DNA of 64,000 bases from Arthrobacter sp. 24S4-2 (GTDB taxonomy: Bacteria; Actinomycetota; Actinomycetes; Actinomycetales; Micrococcaceae), in assembly GCF_005280255.1 (NCBI RefSeq), contig NZ_CP040018.1, positions 372,001 to 436,000 of the forward strand. The letters are read 5' to 3'. The notes beneath the pieces were generated by a model that did no database searches, had not been told where the DNA came from, and saw only the letters and a list, made by a program, of their open reading frames with translations. A program made the translations under genes and the position numbers. Shown piece after piece: positions 42,622 to 52,004 of this stretch. Each line of letters starts with the position of its first letter. Positions within the stretch are counted from its first letter, which is position 1.

Positions 42622-42642
42622 GTAGTGCTCCTGAGTTTGCCG

Positions 42643-44550
42643 CTACGGAACAGTGACCGTGGCAGTACCGCTCAGTCCGCTGCTTTTGCCCGTCACGGTT
42701 ACCGTGTGGGTGCCGGCGGACAGTGGTGCAGCTAGTGTGATGGCCGTGCTGGCCAGCTTTCCGTCCTCGCCGGCCGTTGCGGTGGTGGCCACCGACGTGC
42801 CGTCGACGCTGACGTGCAGGGGTTCGTCGTTGGCATAGGGGGACCCGGTGACGGCCAGGGCGGTGCCGCTGACCGTTGCCGTGATGCTGGCGAAGGTCTC
42901 CTGGACGTACAGCGGGGCATCTCTTTTCGCGGCGGCGATGGGCGCCGCGCTACCCGGATTCCGGCAGGATTTGGACGCCGTATTCCAGATGGAGTTCACG
43001 TTGGAGCGGGCCTCCCGGAACGGGATGCTGCTTCCGGTGACGGTTTCCGTCACCTTGCAGGGCTGGCCTGCGGTGGGGAAGGCATCATTCTGGATGGTGA
43101 AGAGCCTGGACATCTGGCCAGTGAAGGAGACTTTGTTTAGCGGAACCCAGGAATCCTTGGCGGGGGAGAACGTGTACGCGTTGCCGTAGGACGCCGTGCG
43201 GGCGCGTCCGGCGGTAAACAGGTTGTCCCGCTTGAAGTCCTCGATGAAGGAGTACAGGCCGCTGAGGTTGGTCTGCGCCGCGGGGCGTTCGGTGCGGACG
43301 GTCATCAGGCGGGTCCACTCCGGCGCCTCGTCGGTGGGCTTCAGGTTGATCCAGGCGGTGACGATCTTGGCGTGGCCGTCCGAGGTATCCGTCTGCTCGG
43401 TGATCATGGTGGCGTAGTTCTTGCCGAGCTCCCAGTGGAACGGAATGCGGATGCTGGGGCCACCGGCATACTCGCCGTGGATCACCAGATTGCCACCGGG
43501 GATAGCGTAAAGAACCTTTGAGGTGAGTCTGCCATCCGGCACCTGTCCCTTTTGTGGACCGAAGATGGAGAAGATGGCGATCTTCGAACGGTCCTCCAGC
43601 TCCTGGATACCGAAGTAGCCGGCGTTGAAACCGTTGGTCATAAAATAGCTCGCGGGAGCACTGCTGAGCGGCGTGACCTCGTTGTAGAAGGCGTTGGCAT
43701 CCGCCGGGAGCACGCCGTTTTGTGTGGTGTACCTCAGGTGGGCCGAGGGATCAGCCTTCTCAAAGATCCCCGCGGCCTGGGCGTCACAGATTCCCTGTCC
43801 CGACACCAGGGGGTCGCAGCTGTTGGGTTGCGGGGTGCGTCCGCCACGGGAGTCAACCTTGAACAGGGTAGGCACGGTGACGATCCGGGCATCGAAGATA
43901 TGCGCCAGGCCGTTGCCGCTAACGGCGATTTCCTTGACTTCCTTGGCGGGATCGATGTTTATGCCGCTGACAAACATGCCGTACTGCTTGGACGTGTCCA
44001 CGTCTGCGCCGGCAGGGGTGTTGCGGCCGGAAATACGGAAAGCATCGTGGACAAGCTCCAGCGGATCTGGTGTGGCCGTAGTCCAGGTGTTGGTCAGCGC
44101 GAAGGTCTGGAGCGTGCTCTTGTCCTTGTACGTCACCGTGACGTTAAAGGGACGGCTGCCGCTGGTGGTGGTGGCGAGGAACGCGACGGCGTTGCCCTGG
44201 CCGCGGAGCTTGATCCTGCTGGGTTCCGCGTTGGGTGCGATGTTGTCCGGTTCTCCGGGTGCGGTGTCCGGCATGGTGAAGTCGATGCCGGCGGCGGTTA
44301 CGGTGCCGCCGGGCGGGTAGCCGGCGGCAGTCAGTCCGGCGGCGCTGAAGGAACTCCGCGCGGCGTCCAGTTGGCCCTTGGCAAGGGTAGATGCGTCTGT
44401 GATGCCCACGTTGTTGAAGGCCGCGGCCACGGAACCGCTTGAGTTTCCATCCGAGCTCCCGAGGTCTGCGGACGCCGCCGTTGTTCCGCTGACCAGGGCC
44501 GCGGCGGTCAGCAGGGCCAGCCCTCCGCGCATTCGCGTGTTCATTGCCAT
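42643..44550 (-). CDS. Secreted DUF3472-type protein
   Basis: 635-aa exported protein. It has a signal peptide (basic MRGG then ALLTAAALVSGTTAASA, cleavage near residue 28). An N-terminal module (FNNVGITDAS..., PPGGTVTAAGIDFTMPDTAP, GEPDNIAP) follows, as seen in actinobacterial secreted glycosidases. A central DUF3472-like domain spans about 300-520 (YSFIEDFKRD, RARTASYGNAYTFSPAKDSW). The C-terminal segment is an Ig-like beta domain with GTHTVTVTGKSSGLSGTATVTV. DUF3472 proteins are associated with polysaccharide breakdown but have no established activity. It is divergent from the GH95 gene across an unusually A/T-rich gap, which suggests joint regulation. Confidence 0.72.
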   Translation of the reverse strand: MAMNTRMRGGLALLTAAALVSGTTAASADLGSSDGNSSGSVAAAFNNVGITDASTLAKGQLDAARSSFSAAGLTAAGYPPGGTVTAAGIDFTMPDTAPGEPDNIAPNAEPSRIKLRGQGNAVAFLATTTSGSRPFNVTVTYKDKSTLQTFALTNTWTTATPDPLELVHDAFRISGRNTPAGADVDTSKQYGMFVSGINIDPAKEVKEIAVSGNGLAHIFDARIVTVPTLFKVDSRGGRTPQPNSCDPLVSGQGICDAQAAGIFEKADPSAHLRYTTQNGVLPADANAFYNEVTPLSSAPASYFMTNGFNAGYFGIQELEDRSKIAIFSIFGPQKGQVPDGRLTSKVLYAIPGGNLVIHGEYAGGPSIRIPFHWELGKNYATMITEQTDTSDGHAKIVTAWINLKPTDEAPEWTRLMTVRTERPAAQTNLSGLYSFIEDFKRDNLFTAGRARTASYGNAYTFSPAKDSWVPLNKVSFTGQMSRLFTIQNDAFPTAGQPCKVTETVTGSSIPFREARSNVNSIWNTASKSCRNPGSAAPIAAAKRDAPLYVQETFASITATVSGTALAVTGSPYANDEPLHVSVDGTSVATTATAGEDGKLASTAITLAAPLSAGTHTVTVTGKSSGLSGTATVTVP

Positions 44551-44629
44551 AGGGGAATCCTCTTCCTTGGGGATATCAGCCAGGTTCTTGCGGACGAGTT
44601 CAAGGGTGCCTCATGCGCCGACAAGATGA

Positions 44630-44690
44630 CAATAGTTGATTGAAAAATATCTTTTAGAATCAAAAAAAAGCATAGAATGAAATCGTAGTC
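44630..44690. promoter_or_regulatory. A/T-rich divergent promoter region
   Basis: About 60 bp of mostly A and T (an A8 run, TTTTAGAAT, GCATAGAAT) in a genome of high GC, between the divergent DUF3472 and GH95 genes. Probable promoter/UP-element region; I cannot place the -35 and -10 boxes with confidence. Confidence 0.45.
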
Positions 44691-44753
44691 CGGCCGTGGA
44701 CAGGACCCCTCGGTCGTTGATAGGTCTACCGAAGATAGGTCTGAGGGAACGTG

Positions 44754-46972
44754 ATGAAACCACACCCACCTACTAGCTCGTCTTTGCGCCGGTCGCTGGC
44801 GGCGCCGACGAACATGCCACCGGAGACGAAGGACAACCTGCGACTTATCGCCCCCATCACCTCGTGGGAGGACGCCATTCCACTCGGCAACGGCCTGATG
44901 GGAGGGCTTCTGTGGGGCGAGGGGAATACCCTGCGCCTATCCCTTGACCGTGGCGATCTCTGGGACGAGCGAACCACCGGCGAAGCCGAATGGTGGAAGA
45001 AGCATCCGTGGCAAAGCACGCGGGGCGAGGCCGATCCCTGGGGCAAATACTATGAAGGACTTACGCCGACCAAGCTGCCTGCCGGCCGGCTGGAACTAAG
45101 GCTCGATCCGGCGCAGAGCATCAATTCCTTCGAATTGAACCTGGCCGACGCCGAAGCAATTGCCGAGCTAGACGACGGCACCGTCGCCACAGCTTTCTTC
45201 AGCGCAACGGAACCTGTGGCAATGCTGCGTGTTACCGGCAGGTCAGTGCCTGCCCTGAGTTTGATCCCGGCTGGTGGAGCCGATGGCAGCGGGGATTCCT
45301 CCGCCAACACCAAGAGCGGCGGGGCGGTGGCCGCGCTCGGCTACTCGCCCGCAATGTCCGGAGAGTCCACGGACCTGCAATGGTACGTTCAGGATGCTGC
45401 CGATGGCTTCAAATACTGCGCCTGTGTTCGGATCCGGCGCTCCGAGAATGGGACACTCCTTGCCATAGCAGTCACTTCCACCAACGACTGCGAGCCCGGA
45501 CAAGATTTACTCGCCCTGGCCAAGTCTCGATGCAGCCGGGCAATGGACAAGGACTACTCGGGAATGCTTGCCGACCATGTCTCCTGGTGGCGCGGCTTCT
45601 GGGCACAATCATCGATCGAAATACCTGAGCCCCATATTCAACGCAACTACCAGTTCACCCGCTACCTTTACGGTGCCGGTTCGCGCAGAGGGGCACCGCC
45701 AATGCCCCTGCAAGGTGTGTGGACTGCCGACCATGGCGGTCTGCCGCCGTGGAAGGGTGACTACCACAACGACCTCAATACACAGCTGACCTACTCCGCG
45801 TACCAGGAAGCCGGCAACTTTGAGGCCGGCGAGAGCTATCTGGATTTTCTATGGAGCCTGACACCGGCTTTCCGCCAGTTCGCCCAGGATTTCTATGGAA
45901 CATGCGGCCTCGCGTCCCCGGGTGTCATGTCATTGGCCGGCCAGCCCCTGGGCGGCTGGAGCCAATATGCCATGTCCCCACCATGAGCGCCTGGAATGCG
46001 CACCTGTTCTACCTGCACTGGCGTTATACCGGAGACGGCACTTTCCTGGCGGAACGCGCATATCCGTGGTGCAGCGGGGTTGGCCAGTGCATGGAAGAAC
46101 TGCTCGCAGAAGATGAGGGTGGCGTTCTGGTGTTGCCAAGGTCGTCCTCACCGGAGATCTTCGACAATAGCAATCAAGCCTGGCTTAGGCCCAACAGCAA
46201 CTATGACCTTATGTGCATGAAGATGCTTTTCTTTTCCCTCGAAGAAATGGCAGCCGCTCAGAACATGGCGGCCGATGCCCGGAAATGGGCACTTTTGGCC
46301 GCAGGACTGGGAGATTTTCACACATCCGGGGACGGCGAACTCTTGCTCGACAGCGAAACTCCGCTACGCGAAAGTCACCGCCACCTGTCCAATTTGATCG
46401 GAATCTTCCCCTTCAACCTGATCTCCGTTGACGGCGGGGCGAAGGACAACGAACGCATTCAAGCCTCCATCAGGGCATGGGACAAGCTGGGCACCGGGCA
46501 ATGGTGCGGCTTCTCGTGGGCGTGGATGGGGTGTCTGCGGGCCCGTGTTGGCGATGGTGAGGAAGCTGTCCGCCAGTTGGATGTTTTCACCCGCGCTTTC
46601 GTTTCGCGCAACGGCTTCCATATCAACGGCGATCAATCCGGTCTGGGCTTTTCTGATTTCACGTACCGCCCGTTCACCTTGGAAGGAAACTTTGCCGCCA
46701 TGCAGGTTGCCCAGGAAATGCTCCTGCAAAGCTGGAGTCCAACACCCGGCCGGAGCGACACCGAGGTCATCCGATTGTTTCCTGCCGTGCCCTGGCGCTG
46801 GCACGACGTCAGCTTTACCGACCTAAGAGCCGAAGGCGGACACTGGGTGTCGGCACGGCGGGAAAACAACGCCACCACATCATTCACGGTGGTGGGGGCA
46901 AGGACGGAGTTGTTAGAATCCGCGACAACTTCGGTGGAATTGAACCCGCCTGGTCTGTTTCAGGTGTACTGA
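44754..46972 (+). pseudogene. GH95-type glycosidase, one-base frameshift
   Basis: Glycoside hydrolase of family 95 type (alpha-L-fucosidase or alpha-galactosidase class), apparently cytoplasmic. N-terminal beta domain: EDAIPLGNGLMGGLLWGEGN and LSLDRGDLWDER. Barrel: PLQGVWTADHGGLPPWKGDY and HNDLNTQLTYSAYQEAGNFE. The frame ends at TGA 45984-45986 right after GGWSQYAMSP. One extra base in the CCCC run at 45976-45979 continues it as TMSAWNAHLFYLHWRYTGDG and on to GFSWAWMGCLRARVGDG and a stop at 46970-46972. Corrected length is 739 aa. The ATG at 44754 follows GAGGGA. Either inactivated or a sequencing slip. It lies 25 bp from an IS21 element. Confidence 0.8.
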
Positions 46973-47084
46973 GTATTTGAAGCTTTGAGCGCCACCTGTT
47001 CGTGCGGTTCAGCGCCGGGGTTCGTACGAGAGAGCGCCAGCGGTCGCGTGGCCTTGGCGCCGCTGACGCCCTCCGTGATGGTTG

Positions 47085-47834
47085 CTAGGCGGTTGCGAGT
47101 GCTGTGTGTTCGCGCATGTTGTAATTGCCTGTCTCGATCCAGATCGTGTTGTGGATGATCCGGTCCATGATCGCGTCGGCGTGAACGCCGGAGCCGAGCC
47201 GCTGGTGCCAGTCCTTCTGCGAGTACTGGGTGCAGAACACTGTTGACGTCTCCCCGTAGCGGCGTTCCATCAGTTCCAGCAGCATGGTGCGCATCGATTC
47301 CGTGGGCCGATCCAGCAACCACTCATCAATGACCAGCAGGGTGAATGCCGCATACTTGCGCAGGAACTTGCCGGATCCGCCAAGGGTGTCTTGGGCGGCG
47401 ACCCAGGCTTCCTCGAGGTCGGGCATGCGGACGTAATGCGCGCGGATACGGTGTTCGCATGCGCGTTTAGCGATCGCGCATCCCAGGTAGGACTTCCCCG
47501 ACCCGGTGAACCCTTGGAAGACAACGTTCTGCTGCCGCGCCACGAACGAGCAGGTGCCGAGCTGGCTCAGCAGCGGCCGGTCAAGACCTCGCTCATCGAG
47601 GAGGTCGATGCGGCGCAGGTCAGCGTTCGGGTAGCGCAGCCCCGCCCGCCGGATCAGGCCGGTGACTTTGGCATGGGTGAACGACGCGTAGGCGTCATCG
47701 ACGACCAGCCGGAGACGATCTTCGAACGGCAGGCTGATGCTCAGCGTCTCGTCTTGAGTATCTATGGCCTCCAGCAGCTCGCCCGCGTTCATCTCCCGCA
47801 GCTTGCGTTTGGTTTCCGTGTCCAGGCGGCTCAT
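47085..47834 (-). CDS. istB: IS21 helper ATPase IstB
   Basis: 249-aa AAA+ ATPase that assists the IstA transposase in target selection. Walker A is GFTGSGKSYLG near 105, Walker B LLVIDEWLLD near 170, followed by the sensor region MLLELMERRYGETSTVFCTQ. It starts with GTG/ATG overlapping the istA stop by four bases (coupled translation), as is standard in IS21. Complete. Confidence 0.93.
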   Translation of the reverse strand: MSRLDTETKRKLREMNAGELLEAIDTQDETLSISLPFEDRLRLVVDDAYASFTHAKVTGLIRRAGLRYPNADLRRIDLLDERGLDRPLLSQLGTCSFVARQQNVVFQGFTGSGKSYLGCAIAKRACEHRIRAHYVRMPDLEEAWVAAQDTLGGSGKFLRKYAAFTLLVIDEWLLDRPTESMRTMLLELMERRYGETSTVFCTQYSQKDWHQRLGSGVHADAIMDRIIHNTIWIETGNYNMREHTALATA

Positions 47835-49405
47835 CGGGTCCCTCCTGCGTAGTAGGAGCTGCCGCGCACGTATCCGCCATCTTCGTCATCAGGCTCCTCG
47901 ACGTGCCCGGTTTTGTCCTGCCCGGTGTCCAGGATCGGCCGCAGGTGGGCGTAACGGGGCGATCGTATCGGACCGCGCAGCGCGAGCCGGCATGCGGCTT
48001 CCACCCGGGCTGGTGAGAACCTACGAGACAGGCGCAGGACCGCCAGTGCTGGGTCGTAGCCGGCTTCCTCGATGCGGACTGACTCGAAGATCTTCTCGAT
48101 CACGGTCCCGGTCGCCGGTCCCATCCGTAACGCCCAGGCGTCGATCCGGGCTCGGTCCCAGGCTTGCCAGCTGTGCCCCTCGGGAAGGTCGGCTTCGTTC
48201 GTCCGATACTGGTTTGTCGTCGTCACGGGCAGCAGCAGGTGGCTGGTCAGGCGCTCATCACCCCGATAGATCTCGAGCATGGTGTCCGTGACGCGAAGAT
48301 CAACATGCGCGCCGATGTGGGTGAACGGGACGGAGTAGAAGTTTTTTGCCCAGACCACGTGTCCGTTCCGGCCTACTTTGCGCCCATATGTCCAGGTGCT
48401 GATCTCGAAAGTCACCGCCGGCAACGGTTGCAGCAGCGGCTTCTCCTCGGCCGTGAACACGCTCAGCCGGGAGCCTTCCCGCTTCTGGAACGGCTGTCGG
48501 TTGTAGGCATCGATCTGCTCCCGAATCCGGGCCCGCAGCTGCACCAGGCTGGTGAACTGCTCCTGCCTCAGACCCGCAATCACCCAGGTGGCGACGTGGG
48601 AGACAGTGTTTTCGACGCTGGCTTTGTCTTTCGGGTGCCGCACCCGGCCCGGAAGTACCGCCGCCGAATAATGCGCCGCCATCTCGCGATAGGCGTCGTT
48701 GAGGACGACTTCGCCCTCGCGCGGGTGAGAGATCACCCCGGTCTTGAGGTTGTCGGGGACGATCCGCGGGACCGTGCCGCTGAAGAATGCGAACATCGCC
48801 GCATGCGCGCGCAGCCACGACTCCTGCCGCATATCCAACGTCGCCTCCACGAACGCATATCTGCTGAACGGCAGGCATGCGACGAACAAATACACCTTCG
48901 AGATCTCTCCCGTTGCCGGGTCAACGAGCTGCATCGTCGGCCCGGACCAGTCGACCTCGACGCTGCGGCCGGCCTTATGGCCGACCCGAGACGACGCGCC
49001 AGTGACGTTGGCGTAATCGCCGTAAAGCCTGCAGAACCGGTCATAACTCATCGCCGCTTGCCCGGCCCGACTGCACCCGTCGAGATACTCCTGGTGCAGC
49101 AGCTTCAACGTCACGCCAACCCTGGCCAGCTCGCGGTGCACCTGGACCCAGTCCGGCTGCGCGAACACGCTCTCCCGCACCCCGCGACCGGGAAACAGCG
49201 CCAGATACACCTCGCCCTCAGACTTCTCCGCAACGTCGTCCCAACCGAGCCCGAGCTGATTCGCGGCATCGATCACCGCCTGAACGCTGTGCCTGGACAT
49301 GCCCTGAGCGAGCGAGATCGCTCTGCCGGACAGGCCCTGGTTACGCAACTGCAAGACGAGCTTCGCCTTGATCTTCCGTACCATTACCGGTACTCCTTCC
49401 ACCAC
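47831..49405 (-). CDS. istA: IS21 transposase IstA
   Basis: 524-aa DDE transposase. The N-terminal HTH is LRNQGLSGRAISLAQGMSRH. The rve-type catalytic core has Asp in SVEVDWSGPTMQLVD (about 150), Asp in RIVPDNLKTG (about 220) and Glu in HPKDKASVENTV (about 265). A Mu-like C-terminal domain follows. It reads continuously and is coupled to istB, so the element may be active. Confidence 0.93.
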   Translation of the reverse strand: MVEGVPVMVRKIKAKLVLQLRNQGLSGRAISLAQGMSRHSVQAVIDAANQLGLGWDDVAEKSEGEVYLALFPGRGVRESVFAQPDWVQVHRELARVGVTLKLLHQEYLDGCSRAGQAAMSYDRFCRLYGDYANVTGASSRVGHKAGRSVEVDWSGPTMQLVDPATGEISKVYLFVACLPFSRYAFVEATLDMRQESWLRAHAAMFAFFSGTVPRIVPDNLKTGVISHPREGEVVLNDAYREMAAHYSAAVLPGRVRHPKDKASVENTVSHVATWVIAGLRQEQFTSLVQLRARIREQIDAYNRQPFQKREGSRLSVFTAEEKPLLQPLPAVTFEISTWTYGRKVGRNGHVVWAKNFYSVPFTHIGAHVDLRVTDTMLEIYRGDERLTSHLLLPVTTTNQYRTNEADLPEGHSWQAWDRARIDAWALRMGPATGTVIEKIFESVRIEEAGYDPALAVLRLSRRFSPARVEAACRLALRGPIRSPRYAHLRPILDTGQDKTGHVEEPDDEDGGYVRGSSYYAGGTR

Positions 49406-49517
49406 GTGGCCGTCACGCGGTGGAAGGAGCTTTTCAGGTGGCGTTCAACCGCACCAACACTGGCGCTGACCAGCGCAAATCGTGGGCTCGGACCCCGGCG
49501 CTAACCCGCACCACACA

Positions 49518-49668
49518 TGGACCCCTCAAGAGCGAATATTCAGTACTGAAAATTGGTGAAAATTTCGAGGTCCATCTCCTGGAAGGTGATGCAGTGTCGG
49601 CCACCCTGGAAAAGCCGCTCCACTACACCGCCGAATCAGCCAACTCCGCCGGGCCCGTCATCGTCTAG
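49518..49668 (+). pseudogene. 3' remnant of a gene cut by the IS element
   Basis: Just past the right IS end an open frame of about 50 codons (SEYSVLKIGENFEVHLLEGD, AVSATLEKPLHYTAESANSA, stop at 49666-49668) has normal protein-like composition but no start or ribosome site outside the element. It is probably the C-terminus of a gene whose 5' part was lost at the insertion. Its family is not recognisable; a glycosidase C-terminal beta domain is possible. Confidence 0.45.
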
Positions 49669-49721
49669 CTCGCCGCGGATAAGCTGTACTTGGACTTTTC
49701 CTCCCCGCGGATTGGACTGTG

Positions 49722-50555
49722 ATGGAAACGTGGACGAATTATCGCCGCGCCTCACCGCCGCTGCGTGAGCTGGGCCTGGCGTGTCTCGGCGCCGGCGAGC
49801 AGGAAGGGCTGCTGCCACCGGTTTCCCGCCGCACCCTGTCGTGCCATGCACTCGTCGTGGTGTCGCAGGGAACCGGGTGGCTTAATTACGCGGGGCAGAA
49901 CGCTTCTGTCACGGCGCCATCATTGATTTGGATTTTTCCCGGAGTTGAGCACGGATACGGTCCGGGCACATCAGGCTGGCGGGAGCATTGGGTGCTTTTT
50001 GCCGGTGCCAGTGCGCGGGCGTTCGAGGAACTTGGCTGCTACAGCCGCGACCGGCCGCTGGCCACGCTGCAGGGCGACGACGGGATGCTGGCCCTGTTCA
50101 CCGACCTGCGGCACGCCCTTGCGGTGGAGGGTCCGCGTGGCGACCTTGATTCGTCGGTCGCGGCTCAGCAGATCATCGTGGGCGCCAGTCGGCGCGGCCG
50201 TCAGCTGACTGCCGGAATCGCCGAGACAACCCTGGCCCGGCTGCGCGAACTGGCCTATCTGCCCCTCGGCGCCGGCCAGCAAGCCGCACGGCTCGGACTC
50301 ACCCCGCAAGGCCTGCGAGAGATCGTCCAGGCCGCAGCCGGAGTAGGCCCCAAGGAATTTGTCCTGCAGCTGCGGACTTCCCGGGCGCAGTCACTGCTGG
50401 CCGACACCGACTTTCCGATTGAACGCGTTGCGCGGCTGACCGGCTACGACGACGGCGCGTATTTCAGTAGGTTGTTTTCACAGCGCGTCGGGCTATCCCC
50501 GTCACATTTCCGCCTCCAGCACCGCCGCTCGGGCGGAGGCGGTTCCCTGGACTGA
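49722..50555 (+). CDS. AraC-family regulator
   Basis: 277-aa AraC-type regulator: an N-terminal cupin-like sugar-sensing domain (GTGWLNYAGQNASVTAPSLI, FPGVEHGYGPG) and a C-terminal double HTH (ARLGLTPQGLREIVQAAAGV; DFPIERVARLTGYDDGAYFS, RLFSQRVGLSPSHFR). Such proteins usually activate sugar or glycan genes. It lies between the IS element and the convergent PhyH gene, in a region of glycan genes. The ATG at 49722 is preferred over the GTG at 49719. Confidence 0.87.
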   Translation: METWTNYRRASPPLRELGLACLGAGEQEGLLPPVSRRTLSCHALVVVSQGTGWLNYAGQNASVTAPSLIWIFPGVEHGYGPGTSGWREHWVLFAGASARAFEELGCYSRDRPLATLQGDDGMLALFTDLRHALAVEGPRGDLDSSVAAQQIIVGASRRGRQLTAGIAETTLARLRELAYLPLGAGQQAARLGLTPQGLREIVQAAAGVGPKEFVLQLRTSRAQSLLADTDFPIERVARLTGYDDGAYFSRLFSQRVGLSPSHFRLQHRRSGGGGSLD

Positions 50556-50626
50556 ACCCCAGCCACCCGGATCAGGAGAAGAACCGATCGGCTGGTGTCC
50601 GAAGCAAAGCCCGGAGAACACCCTCG

Positions 50627-51478
50627 TCATAGTCCGTCCCGATCAGACCAGTGCTCCTGCCATCTCCAGTCGATGGGTTCGCCGGCCCGTTGGTAGCGGA
50701 TATCGGTGGAGAGCCGGATCCTGTTTTCCGGGTCCACATTGTCCGTTGCAGCGTGGACGGCAAAGGCAGAGTGCACCATGACGTCGCCGGCGTGGAAATC
50801 ACTGAGCAGCCACCGTGCATCATGGGTGTCAGCCAGACCCGGCAGGTCGGCTGTTATGGAAGCGGCCGGATGCTTCCGGGTGCCGTTCCGCTCGGCGGCC
50901 AGCGCCCAATGATGGCTTCCTTCCAGATAGGCCAGACCGCCCATTTCGATCGGTGTATCACCAAGCGGGATCCACATCGAGAGGACATGTTCACTGCCTT
51001 CCCTCAAATACACCAGGTCATAGTGGGCCTGCGTTGCAGTCCCGATGCCCGTCTCGCCAGGTCGAACATGCCGGATGATTTTCCTTTTATGCAGATGAAC
51101 CTCATCACCCAGTAACCAGGCGAACCAGTCCTTGATGTCCGGGTGCGCCGTCAGGCCCCCATACGCGGCACCAGGAACAATTTCATCGAAAAGTATGCGG
51201 CGAAGGGACGCGCGGTTGACCTCACCCGGTGCCCCGACTCCCAGGGAAGGCTCGGTCCCGACCCGGACTAGCCCCGTCTCGGCCAACTTCGTGAAGTAGT
51301 ACTCGCGGAAATTGTTCACCACGCCGGGATCTAGGTGGTTGCTGAGGTAAAGGTAGCCGTCTTCGCGCAACCGGCGCCACAGCGCGTCCCTGTCGGCACG
51401 CTCGCTGGCTGGTACCGGAGAAAGGTACGCGAACCGTGCGGGGGACTGGTCAAGGACATACCCGTTCGAAGTGATCAT
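50627..51478 (-). CDS. Phytanoyl-CoA dioxygenase (PhyH) family protein
   Basis: 283-aa Fe(II)/2-oxoglutarate-dependent oxygenase. The metal triad is visible: His-X-Asp in TQAHYDLVYL (about 150) and the distal His in DVMVHSAFAVHAATDN (about 235). The 2-oxoglutarate-binding Arg is probably in ENRIRLSTDIRYQ. Members hydroxylate small molecules; the substrate is unknown. Lying beside the AraC gene and divergent from the sugar ABC importer, it may modify the imported compound or a methylated or N-substituted sugar, but that is only inference. Confidence 0.85.
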   Translation of the reverse strand: MITSNGYVLDQSPARFAYLSPVPASERADRDALWRRLREDGYLYLSNHLDPGVVNNFREYYFTKLAETGLVRVGTEPSLGVGAPGEVNRASLRRILFDEIVPGAAYGGLTAHPDIKDWFAWLLGDEVHLHKRKIIRHVRPGETGIGTATQAHYDLVYLREGSEHVLSMWIPLGDTPIEMGGLAYLEGSHHWALAAERNGTRKHPAASITADLPGLADTHDARWLLSDFHAGDVMVHSAFAVHAATDNVDPENRIRLSTDIRYQRAGEPIDWRWQEHWSDRDGL

Positions 51479-51848
51479 GACTCCAGCATGAAGGCGGATT
51501 GGACTTTGCCGTTAGGAGTTTCGCCCGCTGATTGTTGCATTTTTGTGAGGATTGCAGATCCCTTTGGACAAATGTATTTGTCGCCTGCGTTCCGCGGCTG
51601 TGGTTGGGGCCCGGCGAGGCGGCCAATCGGGGCGGCCGCGGCCGCCCACATTGGTCTCGGCTTGTTCCTTAGCATCTGGACTACTGTCAGAATGAAAAAA
51701 TGAGCACTTTTTTACGCCCAAACAATCAACTTCTTGCATAAATCCGTCGAGGCCTCTAGGATCTGTTAAACGGTTAAGGAGGTGGTGCACGTCACATGAC
51801 TTCTACATGACCTAATCGGATTTCGAGCGTCTGCATGGAGGAAAAAGT
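51479..51848. other. Divergent control region, PhyH / sugar ABC operon
   Basis: 370 bp without a gene. The left half is the PhyH promoter side. The right half contains a sigma70-like promoter for the ABC operon: TTGCAT (51734-51739), a 17-bp spacer, TAGGAT (51757-51762), followed at once by the LacI-type operator. An A6/T6 block around 51695-51713 makes the region locally A/T-rich. Confidence 0.6.
51766..51777. promoter_or_regulatory. LacI-type operator TTAAACGGTTAA
   Basis: Dyad TTAA-N-CG-N-TTAA with the central CG typical of LacI-family sites. It starts four bases after a -10 box and so covers the start point of the ABC operon. The LacI protein encoded at the end of the same gene set is the likely binder. 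Confidence 0.65.
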
Positions 51849-52004
51849 GTGAACCCGACAACGGAGAAGGTACCGGCATCGCCGGCACAACAGCATGCGC
51901 AGGCTTCGGGGACAGACGAGGAAGGCCCCACGAGCCTGGGGGTCCGAACGGAGCTGGCAGGAACAGGTCCGGAGCGAAACCCGGGGAACGCAAGAGCCTC
52001 GTGA
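51849..52004 (+). other. 51-codon frame at the start of the ABC operon
   Basis: Starts with GTG after GGAGGAAAAA and reads a polar, disordered-type sequence (VNPTTEKVPASPAQQHAQAS...). It ends at a TGA overlapping the GTG of the permease (GTGA). Its composition is that of a permease N-terminal tail. One extra base in the GGGG run at 51983-51986 would fuse it as ...NPGERKSLVSRLRRDKQ. A real coupled leader peptide is the alternative. Confidence 0.5.

Larger units (their letters stand above)
46997..49517. mobile_element. IS21-family insertion sequence
   Basis: About 2.5 kb with an istA-istB pair (both intact, leftward). Related terminal sequences face each other: at the left TGCGGTTCAGCGCCGGGGTTCG and at the right, inverted, TGCGGGTTAGCGCCGGGGTCCG, with further subterminal copies of AGCGCCAG and TGCGGTTGAACGCC, the multiple-repeat ends known for IS21. 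The exact outer bases (TG...CA) are my estimate and I could not find a clear target duplication. It sits between the GH95 gene and a truncated reading frame. Confidence 0.8.

Noticed and set aside
48164..49504. 446-codon frame opposite istA
   Set aside because: Antisense to the IS21 transposase, no independent evidence.
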